A stretch of 64,000 nucleotides of DNA from Pyrinomonadaceae bacterium (GCA_036277115.1 DASUNM010000023.1:682001-746000), one strand, 5' to 3'; counted from the first letter of the stretch, positions 18,821-28,743 are shown. The notes: a model not told the origin generated them from the sequence alone. Translations and numbers: made by a program.

Positions 18821-18890
18821 GTTTAGAGGCGGGCTACTGTCCGCCGGTTTGGCTTCGAACGAGGTGCGCAGTAGCCCGCCTTCTAAACTT
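18821..18890. repeat. inverted repeat of the GTTTAGAGGCGGGCTAC family, copy 1
   Basis: Left arm GTTTAGAGGCGGGCTACTG (18,821-18,839) and right arm CAGTAGCCCGCCTTCTAAAC (18,869-18,888) are near-perfect reverse complements. They lie between the convergent TlpA-like gene and the M14 peptidase gene. A second copy is upstream of the tRNA at 59,117-59,172. Confidence 0.75.
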
Positions 18891-18910
18891 TCGGTGCGGT
18901 TCGTGCGAAG

Positions 18911-21900
18911 TCACTGATCGTCCGCCTCGGCGCCACCGGGCCGCCTCGGCGCTGCCGGCGCCGGTCGCTCCGTGTTCAGCGAATCGAAGTTAAGCGCGGC
19001 ATTCCAGATCAAAAAGAAGCTCCCATGATTCTGATGACGCCACATCGGATTCGTGGCGAACATGACGATGTGGCCCTTGCCGACCGGCACGTCGATCACG
19101 GCCGGCGCATTGGCCAGCTCGGATCCACCCGCGAGCATTCCGCTAATCAAAAGGTTCTTTTCGTCGGACGCAAAGCGCAGGATCACGCGCGGCCGTTCTG
19201 CCGGCGGCACGTAAAACGCGCCGAGCTGCTGACGCTGTTCCGCCGTCGGCTCGCCCGGAGGTCCGGCCGGTCTTTGCGCCGGCGAAGCCTGCGGCATGGC
19301 CTGGACTATGTCCGGATCGGTCAACGTACCGCGTCCCGTTACCCGGCTTCCGGTACCACCTTCACCGCCGCCACCGCCACCACCGCCGCCAGCTCCACCG
19401 CCACCACCGCCGCCGGCAACTTGAAACACCGGCGCCTGATTAAAATAGATGGGCAGGGTCTCGTCATAGCCGTACGCGATCGGACTCTTACGATCGGTAA
19501 AGCGCGCATTGAAGATCGATCCGCGCGCCTGCAACTGCCGGGTTTCCTGAATCGACACGCCGGTCGTCAATCCATACTCGATCGGAAGTCGGGTCGTGTT
19601 CGCGACGGTGATGAAGAGACCGCCTTCGCGCACAAACTTTTGCAGGTTCGCCACGCCGGGCAAGCCCATGCCGCCGCGAATGTCGTCCGATTGATCAGGT
19701 GACAGGCCCATGTTGGGGGTTAGCTCTGATCCTTTCCACGGAATGGCGTCGCCGCGCATGGGAATGCCGTTTACGATCGCCTGCGCTGAACCGCCCAGCG
19801 GCGGAAAAATGATCACGTCGAATTTCTCACGCAGGTTCGGTGTGTTGCGCACTACTTGATCCGAAATGTAGGAAAACGGAATTTGATAACGATCAAACTC
19901 GATCCGATACCAACCGTCGTTCTGGGTGTTCGTCCACGTGTGCAGGATTGCGATGCGGGGAACGGCCAGTTCGTGTGTCTTCACGTCCGGCAGCTTGTCG
20001 ACGGCGAGCGCCGTTAGTCCCAACTCTTTCACCGCAGCATCCAGGCGTTGCCGCACGTCCGTGGGATTGCCTTCAGTCCTGATGACGAACGAGCCGGCAT
20101 TGAACTGCTGGTTGCCGATTTTGAACGAGTCTTCAGCCGTGCTCATCTTCACGTCTTTCAACTTGAAGCGCAGCGTCGCCAGATTGTTCTCGGTGTTGTG
20201 ATTGATTATGTAACCGGCCGTCGAAGCAGTACCCGTGATTTTCCCGACCACGCGCGCATCTGCCGTGAGCATCGTCATCGGGGATTGCAGAACTGCCTTG
20301 TCGGTAACGCGCACCGTCTTAACGTTGCGCAACGGACCCATTGTCCAGCCGGTGTCGTCATAGGGTCGCGGATCGTTCACGTTGTAGTACTGCGTGTCGA
20401 GCAGCATGTCGGCCATGCGCGAGTAAGGCTGATCCATGCGCACGACGTACGACCCGGCCGGGTACTTCTGGTCCTTGATGCTGATCTCTTTGTCGGCTTT
20501 GTGAACTTCGACACCCATTAGCCGAAGCAGATTAACCATGTCCGCGGCTTCTCCCAACCGAGATTGGTCGGAAGGAACCACGTAAGCAGCCGGGCCTTCA
20601 TTCGTCGCTTTTGCGACCGAACGCTTGCTCTTCAAATAGAAGTTCTGAAGAAATCTCTCCTTGTTATTCGCGACGAAATTCATCGCCAGCAGAATCGCCG
20701 ACTGCTGCATGTTGACGTTGTTCCGCAGCGACCACTTCACGCGCGGCTGCGGCGGATTCGGCCGAAACCAATCGCGCTGTGACTGTGCGCCGACCGTGCG
20801 ATCCATCGTGTCCGCGCCGCCGTTGCCAAATGTCTCGTAGAACCGGCCGATCGCGTTGTGACCATTCGCGACATAGAACATGTAATTCGGCGCCCAACCA
20901 TCATAGAAGCCGTGCGTCCACACACCGGGAACACCCCGCTTCGTCATCTCTTCGATCTCGTGATACGCGAGCAATTGCCACTCATTCACCGTGATCGGAT
21001 CAAGCCAGGCGTTGTAAGGTCCGGTGCCCGTCGACGTGTAAAGAAACGGCACAGACTCATGCAAGTCGTGCAGAATCGCCGGATGGTATTCGAGGAAAGT
21101 CTTCATCTGATTGCGCGAGAGCGCCAGCGCCATTCCCAATCCATCGCGGTTGTTATCGTGCGCGACATACTTGCCCCAAAAGATCAGTCCCGGGGAATTT
21201 TTGCCGGGGTTCGCTTTGCGATAGTTGTACAGATCGACCATGCGATCGCGGCCATCAACCTCCAGCGCCGGCGTGATCAGCACAATTACATTTTTCCGGA
21301 TCGCCTGGATGAAAGGGCTCTCTTCCACCGCCAGCCGATAAGCGAGTTCCATAAGCATCTCTGGCGAGCCGGTTTCGGGAGAGTGGATTGAACCGGAAGC
21401 CCAGTAGAAAACTTTTCCTTCGCCGATCAGCCGCTGCGCTTCCGCATCGTTAATTCTGCGCGGGTCGGCGAGCTTGGCAGTGATCTCTTTATAACGATCA
21501 AGTTTCGCGATCGATGCTTCGTCGCCGACGGCGATCAGAAGCTGCTCTTTGCCTTCTTCCGATTTTTCCGCCGCGGTGAACGTGCGCACGCGGGGACTCG
21601 CGCTGTCCAGTTCGCGATAGTAGCGATGGAGGTCCTTTGTGTAAGTCAGTTTGTTTGGCGTCCCCACGACGTAACCCAGCACTTTCTGCGGCGACGGAAC
21701 GGTGTCTGACAGCGGCAGGTGATCGACTAACTCAGTCGAGAAGTACGGCTCGGTCGTGTACTCCTTAACTTTCTCGGCGAACACCGGATCGGGATTCGGC
21801 GCGTTGGCGCTGGAGAAGAGAGCGTCACTGTTACCATTCTTTTCGACAGACTTTGTTTTCGCGTTCGGCTTTTTCTGGGCCCAGGCGGGCGGCAGAGTGA

Positions 21901-21961
21901 ACGAGAGGAAAAGGGCCGCGGCGCAGAACACGACGAGCGCGACATTTCTGGTTCGATGCAT
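18911..21961 (-). CDS. secreted M14 family zinc carboxypeptidase-like protein (large)
   Basis: 1016 aa from ATG 21,961, supported by GGAGG 6 nt upstream; the ATG at 21,973 overlaps that Shine-Dalgarno. A signal peptide ends at ...PPAWAQ. M14 signatures: SIHSPETGS (zinc ligands H and E), AHDNNRDG, and LHDLHESVPF with the third ligand. The long C-terminal part resembles that of the 2,538-4,925 paralogue. It is interrupted near residue 880 by an unusual glycine tract (about 18 Gly with single Ala/Glu), followed by a Pro/Gln-rich linker. Likely an extracytoplasmic peptidase. The gene ends Asp/Gln-rich. Confidence 0.88.
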   Translation of the reverse strand: MHRTRNVALVVFCAAALFLSFTLPPAWAQKKPNAKTKSVEKNGNSDALFSSANAPNPDPVFAEKVKEYTTEPYFSTELVDHLPLSDTVPSPQKVLGYVVGTPNKLTYTKDLHRYYRELDSASPRVRTFTAAEKSEEGKEQLLIAVGDEASIAKLDRYKEITAKLADPRRINDAEAQRLIGEGKVFYWASGSIHSPETGSPEMLMELAYRLAVEESPFIQAIRKNVIVLITPALEVDGRDRMVDLYNYRKANPGKNSPGLIFWGKYVAHDNNRDGLGMALALSRNQMKTFLEYHPAILHDLHESVPFLYTSTGTGPYNAWLDPITVNEWQLLAYHEIEEMTKRGVPGVWTHGFYDGWAPNYMFYVANGHNAIGRFYETFGNGGADTMDRTVGAQSQRDWFRPNPPQPRVKWSLRNNVNMQQSAILLAMNFVANNKERFLQNFYLKSKRSVAKATNEGPAAYVVPSDQSRLGEAADMVNLLRLMGVEVHKADKEISIKDQKYPAGSYVVRMDQPYSRMADMLLDTQYYNVNDPRPYDDTGWTMGPLRNVKTVRVTDKAVLQSPMTMLTADARVVGKITGTASTAGYIINHNTENNLATLRFKLKDVKMSTAEDSFKIGNQQFNAGSFVIRTEGNPTDVRQRLDAAVKELGLTALAVDKLPDVKTHELAVPRIAILHTWTNTQNDGWYRIEFDRYQIPFSYISDQVVRNTPNLREKFDVIIFPPLGGSAQAIVNGIPMRGDAIPWKGSELTPNMGLSPDQSDDIRGGMGLPGVANLQKFVREGGLFITVANTTRLPIEYGLTTGVSIQETRQLQARGSIFNARFTDRKSPIAYGYDETLPIYFNQAPVFQVAGGGGGGGAGGGGGGGGGEGGTGSRVTGRGTLTDPDIVQAMPQASPAQRPAGPPGEPTAEQRQQLGAFYVPPAERPRVILRFASDEKNLLISGMLAGGSELANAPAVIDVPVGKGHIVMFATNPMWRHQNHGSFFLIWNAALNFDSLNTERPAPAAPRRPGGAEADDQ

Positions 21962-22056
21962 GGCAACCTCCATCGGAAGACTGGTTTGAAGTTGGACTAA
22001 ACCCTGGCGTGCGGCGGCATATTACGAGCCTCGCCAGCAAGAGTAAAGTTCGACGC

Positions 22057-22201
22057 TAGTCGGTTGTCCGTGGTCAGTGGTCCGTGGTCAGTTGTCCGTG
22101 GTCAGGGTCAGTAGATTAGTTAGTGCCAAAACACGAATCGCCAATTGAGTCGTACAACTGACCACTGACCACTGACCAGTAACTACTGACTACTGACCGA
22201 C
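22057..22201. repeat. heptamer-repeat inverted element, copy 3
   Basis: The left arm (22,057-22,113) consists of TCCGTGG / TCAGTGG / TCAGTTG heptamers, the right arm (about 22,150-22,199) of the mirrored CAACTGACCACTGACC. It lies in the divergent gap between the M14 peptidase and the sortilin-like gene, so it is probably in the 5' leader of the latter. Confidence 0.75.
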
Positions 22202-22242
22202 GCGGTGATATTCTCTTGCCGCCTTTCGCGGAGACTCCAATC

Positions 22243-25200
22243 ATGTTTCAAAAGCCCCTTCTGACATTCGTCACTCTTCTGCTCGTTTCAACGATCCAGG
22301 CACAGACCGGCGCCAGCCGGCAGCCGTTGATGGCATCCGTCGATCCGTCGTTCTTTCAGGGATTGCGTTATCGGCTGGTCGGTCCTGCGCGTGGCGGCCG
22401 CGTCACGACAGTGACGGGGGTACCTTCGCAGCCGAAGACCTTTTACATGGGCGTGGCGAGCGGCGGAGTGTTTCGCACCATTGACGGCGGCGCGAGCTGG
22501 GTCCCGATCACGGACGGCAAGGTCCCGTTGGGCTCAACCGGATCGATCGCAGTGGCGGACTCAGATCCGAATGTCATTTACCTGGGCACTGGTTCTGATG
22601 GAGTGCGCAGCAATGTCTCAACCGGCCGCGGTGTTTACAAAACGATAGACGGCGGGCAAACGTGGAGTTTTGCCGGGCTCTACGATGCCGGACAGATTGG
22701 GGCCGTGCGCATTCATCCGACGAATCCAAACATCGTTTGGGTATCGGCCGGAGGCGACATCTTCAAACCGAACTCGGAACGCGGCGTGTTCAAGACAACT
22801 GACGGGGGCAAGACCTGGCGCAAAGTTTTGTTCGTTTCCGATCAGCTCGGCGCGATGGATGTTGAGCTGCAACCGGGCAATCCGAACGTCGTCTACGCGT
22901 GGATGTCGCGGCTCGAGCGGAAGCCCTGGACGATCATCAGCGGCGCGCGTGAAGGCGGCTTCTACAAGTCGACTGACGGTGGCGAACACTTCACCAAGAT
23001 CATGACGGGATTGCCGAGCGAGTTAATCGGCAAGGGCAATCTCGCCGTCACTGCGGCAAAACCGAATCGAATTTACCTGCTGGTTGAAGCGAAACCCGGT
23101 GGTGGTTTGTATCGATCGGATGATGCAGGCCAAACGTGGGCGGCGATGAATCCGCAACCTCGAAACGTCGGCGCGCAGATGATTCAGCGGCCGTTTTACT
23201 ACGTAACGCTGGGCGCTGATCCGACGAACGCTGACGTGGTTTATGCCGGCGCGGAAAGCTTCTTTAAATCGACTGACGGCGGCAAAACATTTTCGGTGAT
23301 GCGCCCGCCGCATGGCGACCATCACGACATCTGGATCAGTCCCAAAGACGGCAACACGATGATTCAGGCGAACGACGGCGGCGCCAACGTTTCGTACGAT
23401 GGCGGCCGTACCTGGTCGAGCCAGATGAATCAACCGAGCGCAGAGATCTACGGCGTCTGGGTGGACAGCCAGTTTCCCTACAAGCTCTACGGCGCGCAGC
23501 AGGACAACACGACCCTGATCATTTCCAGCCAGGCGAATCCTTACGCGACGGACGATTGGCGCTCCGGCCCCGGCTGTGAAACTGGGCCGATCATGCCGCA
23601 TCCACGCGACCCGAACATCGTGTACGGCTCCTGCAAAGGGCAGTACGGCGTGATGAACCTGAGAGTGGGACAGGAGAAGAGTTACTGGGTCGGCGCGCAG
23701 TCACTCTACGGAAATCCCGCGAGCGATCTGATCCTCCGCTTTCAACGCGTTTCGCCCATGGCGACGTCGCCGCACGATCCGGATGTGCTTTACTACGGCT
23801 CGCAACACGTTCATCGCACGCGCGACAAAGGCGTCACGTGGGAGAAGATCTCACCGGACTTAACTGCGAAGCCTGAGTGTTGTCAGGGAATCAGCGGCGA
23901 ACCGATTACACGCGACATCACCGGTGAAGAGTTTTACAGCACGCTGTACGCGATTACTGAGTCGCCGCTCGAGAAGGGCGTGATTTGGACCGGCGCCAAC
24001 GATGGCCCTTTTCACGTCACGCGTAACAACGGCAAGACCTGGACGAACATCACGCCGCCTGATCTACCTACGGGCGGTCGCGTGCAGTTCATCGAAGCGT
24101 CGCCGCATCGCAAAGGCTCTGCCTACTTCGCCGTCTTTCGCTATCTGCTTGGGGACTATGCGCCTTACATCTATCGCACCGACGATTACGGAAAAAGCTG
24201 GACGCGTTTGACGGATGGGAAGAACGGCATCCCAGCGGACTGGCCGACACGTGTCGTGCGCGAGGATCCTGATCGCGAAGGCTTGCTGTACGCCGGAACT
24301 GAATTCGGTATGTTCATTTCGTTCGACAACGGCGCGCACTGGCAACCGTTTCAGCTGAACCTGCCGAATGTTCCCATCACGGACATCAAAGTGCACAACC
24401 AGGATTTGATTGTCTCGACGCAAGGCCGTGCGTTCTGGATTCTCGACAACATCAGCTCGCTGCATCAGCTGGCACCGCAGATTGCGAGTAGTGACGTTCA
24501 TCTGTTCGAGCCGCGCGACGGCTATCGTACTCGCGTCGCGCCGGCGAACCTCGGACCGGCCATTGAATACTACTTGCCGGCAAACATTCCGGGCACAGTC
24601 ACAATCGATTTTGCGGATGCGAAGGGTGCGGTCGTGAACTCATACGCCATTGAACCGGCGACAAGCACGGGCCGGGAAGGTCGCCCGGGCCCCGGCATGC
24701 CGGGCTCAGGCGGCGTGACCGCCGACCCGGACGATGCTGACGCGCCTTCATCGCGCCGGGGCGGAGCGCCGCCACCGCGGGTCACCAAACTACCGGGAAT
24801 GAATCGCGTCGTTTGGGATCTGCGAAACAAAGACGGTGTGGTCGTTCCGCCTGGTCAGTATCAAGTACGGCTGAAGGTCGGCGACAAAACCTTCACTAAA
24901 AATATTAACGTGCTGATCGATCCGCGTGTGGCCGCCGATGGCGTCACGGTGGCTGATTTGCAGGAGCAGTACGAACACAACATGCGCATGCGAGCGATGG
25001 TGAACGACATGAACCGGCTGGTCGCCCGAGTGCGTGAAGCGCAGCGAAACTCAAACGCGAGTGCCGGGAATGGCGAATCAACCGCGCGGCTGAATGCCCT
25101 CGCGGCGAAGCTCATGAATGAGCCGGTGCGTTACGGCAAGCCGGGTCTTCAGGCGCACATCACGTATCTTGCAGGGATGACGGCGAACGTCGATCAAAAG

Positions 25201-25290
25201 ATCGGCCGTGATGCGATTGAAAGATACGCGGTGCTGAAAAAAGAATTCGATGCGGTGAAGGCGGAAGCTGATCAGTTGCTGGGGCGTTAA
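22243..25290 (+). CDS. secreted sortilin (VPS10)/BNR-repeat beta-propeller protein
   Basis: 1015 aa from ATG 22,243 (signal peptide MFQKPLLTFVTLLLVSTIQA); the frame's upstream TTG is rejected. At least seven BNR/Asp-box repeats of the type STDGGKTF / TIDGGQTW / TTDGGKTW span residues 60-700, forming a sortilin-like propeller. Then comes a Pro/Gly/Asp-rich linker and a FlgD-like Ig domain (NRVVWDLRNKDG, VPPGQYQVRL). The C-terminal 150 residues look helical. Proteins of this group are often annotated as glycosyl hydrolases, but no catalytic residues can be assigned, so binding is a safer call. Paralogue at 35,642-39,040. Confidence 0.87.
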   Translation: MFQKPLLTFVTLLLVSTIQAQTGASRQPLMASVDPSFFQGLRYRLVGPARGGRVTTVTGVPSQPKTFYMGVASGGVFRTIDGGASWVPITDGKVPLGSTGSIAVADSDPNVIYLGTGSDGVRSNVSTGRGVYKTIDGGQTWSFAGLYDAGQIGAVRIHPTNPNIVWVSAGGDIFKPNSERGVFKTTDGGKTWRKVLFVSDQLGAMDVELQPGNPNVVYAWMSRLERKPWTIISGAREGGFYKSTDGGEHFTKIMTGLPSELIGKGNLAVTAAKPNRIYLLVEAKPGGGLYRSDDAGQTWAAMNPQPRNVGAQMIQRPFYYVTLGADPTNADVVYAGAESFFKSTDGGKTFSVMRPPHGDHHDIWISPKDGNTMIQANDGGANVSYDGGRTWSSQMNQPSAEIYGVWVDSQFPYKLYGAQQDNTTLIISSQANPYATDDWRSGPGCETGPIMPHPRDPNIVYGSCKGQYGVMNLRVGQEKSYWVGAQSLYGNPASDLILRFQRVSPMATSPHDPDVLYYGSQHVHRTRDKGVTWEKISPDLTAKPECCQGISGEPITRDITGEEFYSTLYAITESPLEKGVIWTGANDGPFHVTRNNGKTWTNITPPDLPTGGRVQFIEASPHRKGSAYFAVFRYLLGDYAPYIYRTDDYGKSWTRLTDGKNGIPADWPTRVVREDPDREGLLYAGTEFGMFISFDNGAHWQPFQLNLPNVPITDIKVHNQDLIVSTQGRAFWILDNISSLHQLAPQIASSDVHLFEPRDGYRTRVAPANLGPAIEYYLPANIPGTVTIDFADAKGAVVNSYAIEPATSTGREGRPGPGMPGSGGVTADPDDADAPSSRRGGAPPPRVTKLPGMNRVVWDLRNKDGVVVPPGQYQVRLKVGDKTFTKNINVLIDPRVAADGVTVADLQEQYEHNMRMRAMVNDMNRLVARVREAQRNSNASAGNGESTARLNALAAKLMNEPVRYGKPGLQAHITYLAGMTANVDQKIGRDAIERYAVLKKEFDAVKAEADQLLGR

Positions 25291-25298
25291 CGCAAGTC

Positions 25299-25318
25299 AC
25301 ATCCGCGAAAGCGGATGA
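25299..25318 (+). terminator. terminator-like hairpin after the sortilin-like gene
   Basis: CATCCGC-GAAA-GCGGATG (25,300-25,317), a 7-bp stem with a GNRA tetraloop, followed by AATTTAAT, 9 bp after the stop codon. The T-run is short, and the hairpin may also be part of a dispersed repeat. Confidence 0.5.
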
Positions 25319-25410
25319 ATTTAATAGCCGGTGGCATGCCTCTCGAACTCGCCTCTTGTGCGTCGGATTCGCGGGCGCGACTGTTTGTACCATTTGCAAC
25401 TGAGAAAACT

Positions 25411-25533
25411 TCTCATTCACGCCGCCGCTTTAGCGCGGCGTCGTGGCGTGGACGTCGAACGGGGAAACCGTTTAAACGGTTTCGGTGTGCTTGCTTCGCG
25501 TGACACCGGGCTAAAGCCGCGGTGTGAACATTC
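25411..25533. repeat. composite hairpin element, shorter relative of copies A and B
   Basis: It begins TCTCATTCACGCCGCCGC and ends CGCGGTGTGAACATTC, with the internal palindromes CGCCGC..GCGGCG, AAACCGTTTAAACGGTTT and ACCGGGCTAAAGCCGCGGT. The order (outer hairpin, ACCGTTTAAACGGT, outer hairpin) matches the elements at 10.8 and 35.4 kb, but only one central palindrome is present. The rest of the 25,318-25,611 gap shows nothing else. Confidence 0.7.
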
Positions 25534-25611
25534 GAAATCAAACTGAACCACTACCTGCTAGAGGATGCGGTGAGTCTTATCGCGACCCGCTTATTGTTGT
25601 CGTGGTCAGAG

Positions 25612-27840
25612 TCACAAATTGGCTTTCCAGAAGTCGAGCATCAGCCGGTACAAATGACGTGTGGCCGCTGGATCCTCGATCCCATGTTTACGCATCGGGT
25701 AGGTCATCATTTCAAACTTTTTGCCCGATGCGACGAGGGCGTCTATAAACGCCAACTGATTCACCGGGTGGACATTATCGTCGTAGCTTCCGAAGACGAT
25801 GAGAAGATTTCCGTGCAAGTCTTTCGCGCGCGGCAGTAGTGAAGTACTTGCGTAGCCCTCCGGGTTTTCCTGCGGCGTTCGCATGGGTGCCTCAGTCCAC
25901 TTGGTGTCGTAATAACGCCAGTCGGTACCAGGCGCAACGGCGATACCCGCTTTAAACTCCTGTGAACGCGTCAGCAGATTCAAAGTCATGTAGCCGCCAT
26001 AGCTCCAACCCCACACTCCGACGCGTTTGTCATCTACCCATCTCTGCTTTTTTAGCCAACGGGCGGCGGCGACCAGGTCGGGCGTCTCCGCTTCGCCCAT
26101 CCGCTTAAGGACTGTGTTCTCCAACTGTTTGTTTATTGCGGTGGCCGATCGATTGTCGACTTTGACGACGACATAGCCGGCCTCGAGGAGCAGTTGGTTC
26201 CACAAGGTGTCGCCTTGCCATGCGTTTGCCACCTGCGGCGCAGCCGGTCCGCCATAGACAAACATGATTACCGGATACTTGCGATCCGTCCGGAAACTCT
26301 TTGGTCTCATGATCTGCGCCGGCATCGGAAAGCCATCATCCGCGGGAATTGTGGTCGTGTCGGGAAACTGAACATCGTACGGCGCGATTAACTGCGGACG
26401 TGGTTCGGCAATGGTGCTCAACTTCGTCCCGTCGCTGCTATGCACGCGCAATGCGGGAAGCGTGCGCACGTCTGAATAGCGATCCAGAAAATAACGCGCG
26501 TCAGGCGACATGGAAATGCGGTGAGTACCAGATTCGTCGGAGAGGCGTTTGAATTCCGAGCCGTCGACGCGCACGCGATATAGTTGTCTTTCGATAGACG
26601 ATCTCTCGAGCGCAGTGAAGTAAACCCAACCGTTCTTTTCATCGACACCGACAAGTGCCTGCCGCACCCAGAACGCTATTCCACCCGCGCTCGCCAAAGC
26701 CCAGGGACCTTTTGTCACCTGGTTGGCAAGCGTGCCGTCCATTCGATAGCGGTACAGATGCATGTAGCCATCACGCTCAGATGGCCAAAGGAAATGCTGT
26801 CCGTCATTAAAGAAATAGAGATCGTCTGCCAGATTGACCCAACCGGGATCGGTCTCGGTAAGAATGTGCCTGGCCGCTCCCGTTCGCCGATCGGCAAAAT
26901 AAAGGGACAGCTCAGTCTGCAGACGCGGCATCGTTTGCACGCTTAAGCGACGGCCATCCGGTAACCACTTTGCCCGGACGATGTACTCAAACGGTTTATC
27001 GGTTACGCGAATCCACTGCGTGCGCAGGTTGTTGAGTTCAGCTATTCCCAGACGCACGCGGGGATTGGCGCGGCCCGCTACGGCGTAACGCTGCCGAATC
27101 ACGCGCGGGGGAAAGGGCGCAATATCGGTGAAATACGCGAGGTCAACTTTCGACTCGTCCGATTGAAGATAGGCGATCGCTTTCGAGTCGGGCGCCCACC
27201 AATATCCGATGTCGCGACGGCCGAAAACTTCTTCCCAATACACCCAGGAAAGCGTGCCGTTCAGAATCGTCTCAGAACCGTCCCGGGTAACTCGCGTCTC
27301 GCGATTCGTATTCAGATCGAAGTAATAGAGATCGTGATCGCGGACGTATGCGACGCGGTTACCATTCGGAGAAAAACTGGCTGAGGTCTCTTCAGTTACA
27401 GTCCTCGTGAGGCGTTGGAACCGCGCACTGGCAAGTTCGAGAACAAGAACATCTCCTTTGAGAACGTACAATGCGCGCCGGCCCAAACCATCGAATGCGA
27501 TCGGCCAGGGCAACGTATTGACGTCAGCGCCCGCGCCTGACGACTTGAGACTCGCCAACGCCTTGCCTGCATCGACGACTTTCTGTCGGCGCCCGGTAGC
27601 CGGATCTAATTTCTCAAATGTTCGCTCAGCCGGCGTCTGGCGATTGTCGAGCATCATCAGCGTGCTGTCTTCGAGCCATGTCGTCGCAGGCACGCCGGCC
27701 ACTGCGCGACCTTCGGGGCCGAAAATCCATTCGATCGTTAGTTGGCGCTTATCAGTCTGTGCGCTGGCGATGCCGGCACAGCACAAGAGCAAAGCGAGCA
27801 GGTTGAGAATTCGACAGCGATATGAAAACCGGTCAGTCAT
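25612..27840 (-). CDS. secreted dipeptidyl-peptidase IV-like S9 serine peptidase
   Basis: 742 aa from ATG 27,840, supported by AGGAGG 6 nt upstream; a longer frame adds 29 residues without support. A signal peptide ends at GIASAQ. An N-terminal eight-bladed-type propeller (DPPIV_N) precedes the alpha/beta-hydrolase domain with GWSYGG (about S613), the Asp in SYDDNVHP (about 687) and the His in MRKHGIED (about 719). The YWWAPDS and double-Glu region YWEEVFGRRD is the part that in DPP IV anchors the free N-terminus. It should release dipeptides from exported peptides, complementing the M14 peptidases. Confidence 0.93.
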   Translation of the reverse strand: MTDRFSYRCRILNLLALLLCCAGIASAQTDKRQLTIEWIFGPEGRAVAGVPATTWLEDSTLMMLDNRQTPAERTFEKLDPATGRRQKVVDAGKALASLKSSGAGADVNTLPWPIAFDGLGRRALYVLKGDVLVLELASARFQRLTRTVTEETSASFSPNGNRVAYVRDHDLYYFDLNTNRETRVTRDGSETILNGTLSWVYWEEVFGRRDIGYWWAPDSKAIAYLQSDESKVDLAYFTDIAPFPPRVIRQRYAVAGRANPRVRLGIAELNNLRTQWIRVTDKPFEYIVRAKWLPDGRRLSVQTMPRLQTELSLYFADRRTGAARHILTETDPGWVNLADDLYFFNDGQHFLWPSERDGYMHLYRYRMDGTLANQVTKGPWALASAGGIAFWVRQALVGVDEKNGWVYFTALERSSIERQLYRVRVDGSEFKRLSDESGTHRISMSPDARYFLDRYSDVRTLPALRVHSSDGTKLSTIAEPRPQLIAPYDVQFPDTTTIPADDGFPMPAQIMRPKSFRTDRKYPVIMFVYGGPAAPQVANAWQGDTLWNQLLLEAGYVVVKVDNRSATAINKQLENTVLKRMGEAETPDLVAAARWLKKQRWVDDKRVGVWGWSYGGYMTLNLLTRSQEFKAGIAVAPGTDWRYYDTKWTEAPMRTPQENPEGYASTSLLPRAKDLHGNLLIVFGSYDDNVHPVNQLAFIDALVASGKKFEMMTYPMRKHGIEDPAATRHLYRLMLDFWKANL

Positions 27841-27973
27841 GGCGCGCCTCCTGGCTGGCAATTTAAGAAGTGGCGACGATTCTAGCCGAGCCGGTAAGCG
27901 ACGGGAAGCTTCTTGAAAGGTGAACACCCGATTGCGACCCGGGTCGTACCTTGTCTTCTTCTCTGACTCTCTT

Positions 27974-28063
27974 TAGACAGGATTTACATGATTCACACGA
28001 TTTGCGAGAACAATAAACAAGACCATCCCAGGCCCATCTTGTAAATCGTGTTAACCCTGTCCA
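27974..28063. repeat. inverted repeat (ACAGGATTTACA type)
   Basis: Left arm AGACAGGATTTACATGATTC (from 27,974) and right arm GTAAATCGTGTTAACCCTGTC (ending about 28,062) are imperfect reverse complements. It lies in the divergent gap between the S9 peptidase and the DUF4126 gene. Confidence 0.65.
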
Positions 28064-28104
28064 CTAAACGCTCGAACCTGGCTTAACCAACGGGCGTATA
28101 ATCC

Positions 28105-28713
28105 ATGGCGATGGACTTCATTTCCACACTGGCAGTCAGCCTGGGCGCCTCATGGGTGTCGGGCATCAACCTCTACGCCACGGTGGCCACACTCGGGTTG
28201 TTGAGTCGCTTTGCGAATCTGAAGCTGCCGGGCGAGCTTGATGTGGTGACGAACTGGTGGGTGATTGGCGTCGCGCTGTTTATGTTCGTCGTTGAGTTCG
28301 TGGCCGACAAGGTGCCGGTCGTCGACAGCATCTGGGATGTAATTCACACCTTTATCCGCATTCCCGCGGGCGCGGTGATCGCCGCAACCGCGTTCGGCGA
28401 ATTTGATCGCAGTGTGCAGGTGATTGCTTTACTAGTCGGCGGCGGACTGGCGCTCAGTTCGCACGGAACAAAAGCCGCGACCCGCGCGCTTATCAACACC
28501 AGTCCTGAACCCGTCTCGAATGTGGTCGTCAGCCTCGCGGAAGACGCGCTGGTGATCGTCGCGGTGGTGCTCGCGCTGTTTCTTCCCATAGTGGTGTTCT
28601 TTGTGATTGGGGCGGGGTTGGCGGTCTCGATTTGGATCCTACCGCGCGTGATTCGCTTCTTCCGAAGTGTCTTCCGGAGGGTGCGCGGGTGGTTCAAGCC
28701 GGCGACGGCTTGA
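28105..28713 (+). CDS. DUF4126 family membrane protein
   Basis: 202 aa. An integral membrane protein with about five hydrophobic segments (residues 8-30, 50-68, 85-120, 140-175). The N-terminal SGINLYATVATLGLLSRF and the GTKAATRALINTSPEPVSN loop are typical of DUF4126. Function unknown to me. The start is ATG 28,105 or ATG 28,111. The basic C-terminus (RRVRGWFKP) fits a cytoplasmic tail. It is a single gene between divergent and convergent neighbours. Confidence 0.85.
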   Translation: MAMDFISTLAVSLGASWVSGINLYATVATLGLLSRFANLKLPGELDVVTNWWVIGVALFMFVVEFVADKVPVVDSIWDVIHTFIRIPAGAVIAATAFGEFDRSVQVIALLVGGGLALSSHGTKAATRALINTSPEPVSNVVVSLAEDALVIVAVVLALFLPIVVFFVIGAGLAVSIWILPRVIRFFRSVFRRVRGWFKPATA

Positions 28714-28743
28714 AGGCATTTGCTAAAGCAAGCTGGGTCCCCA

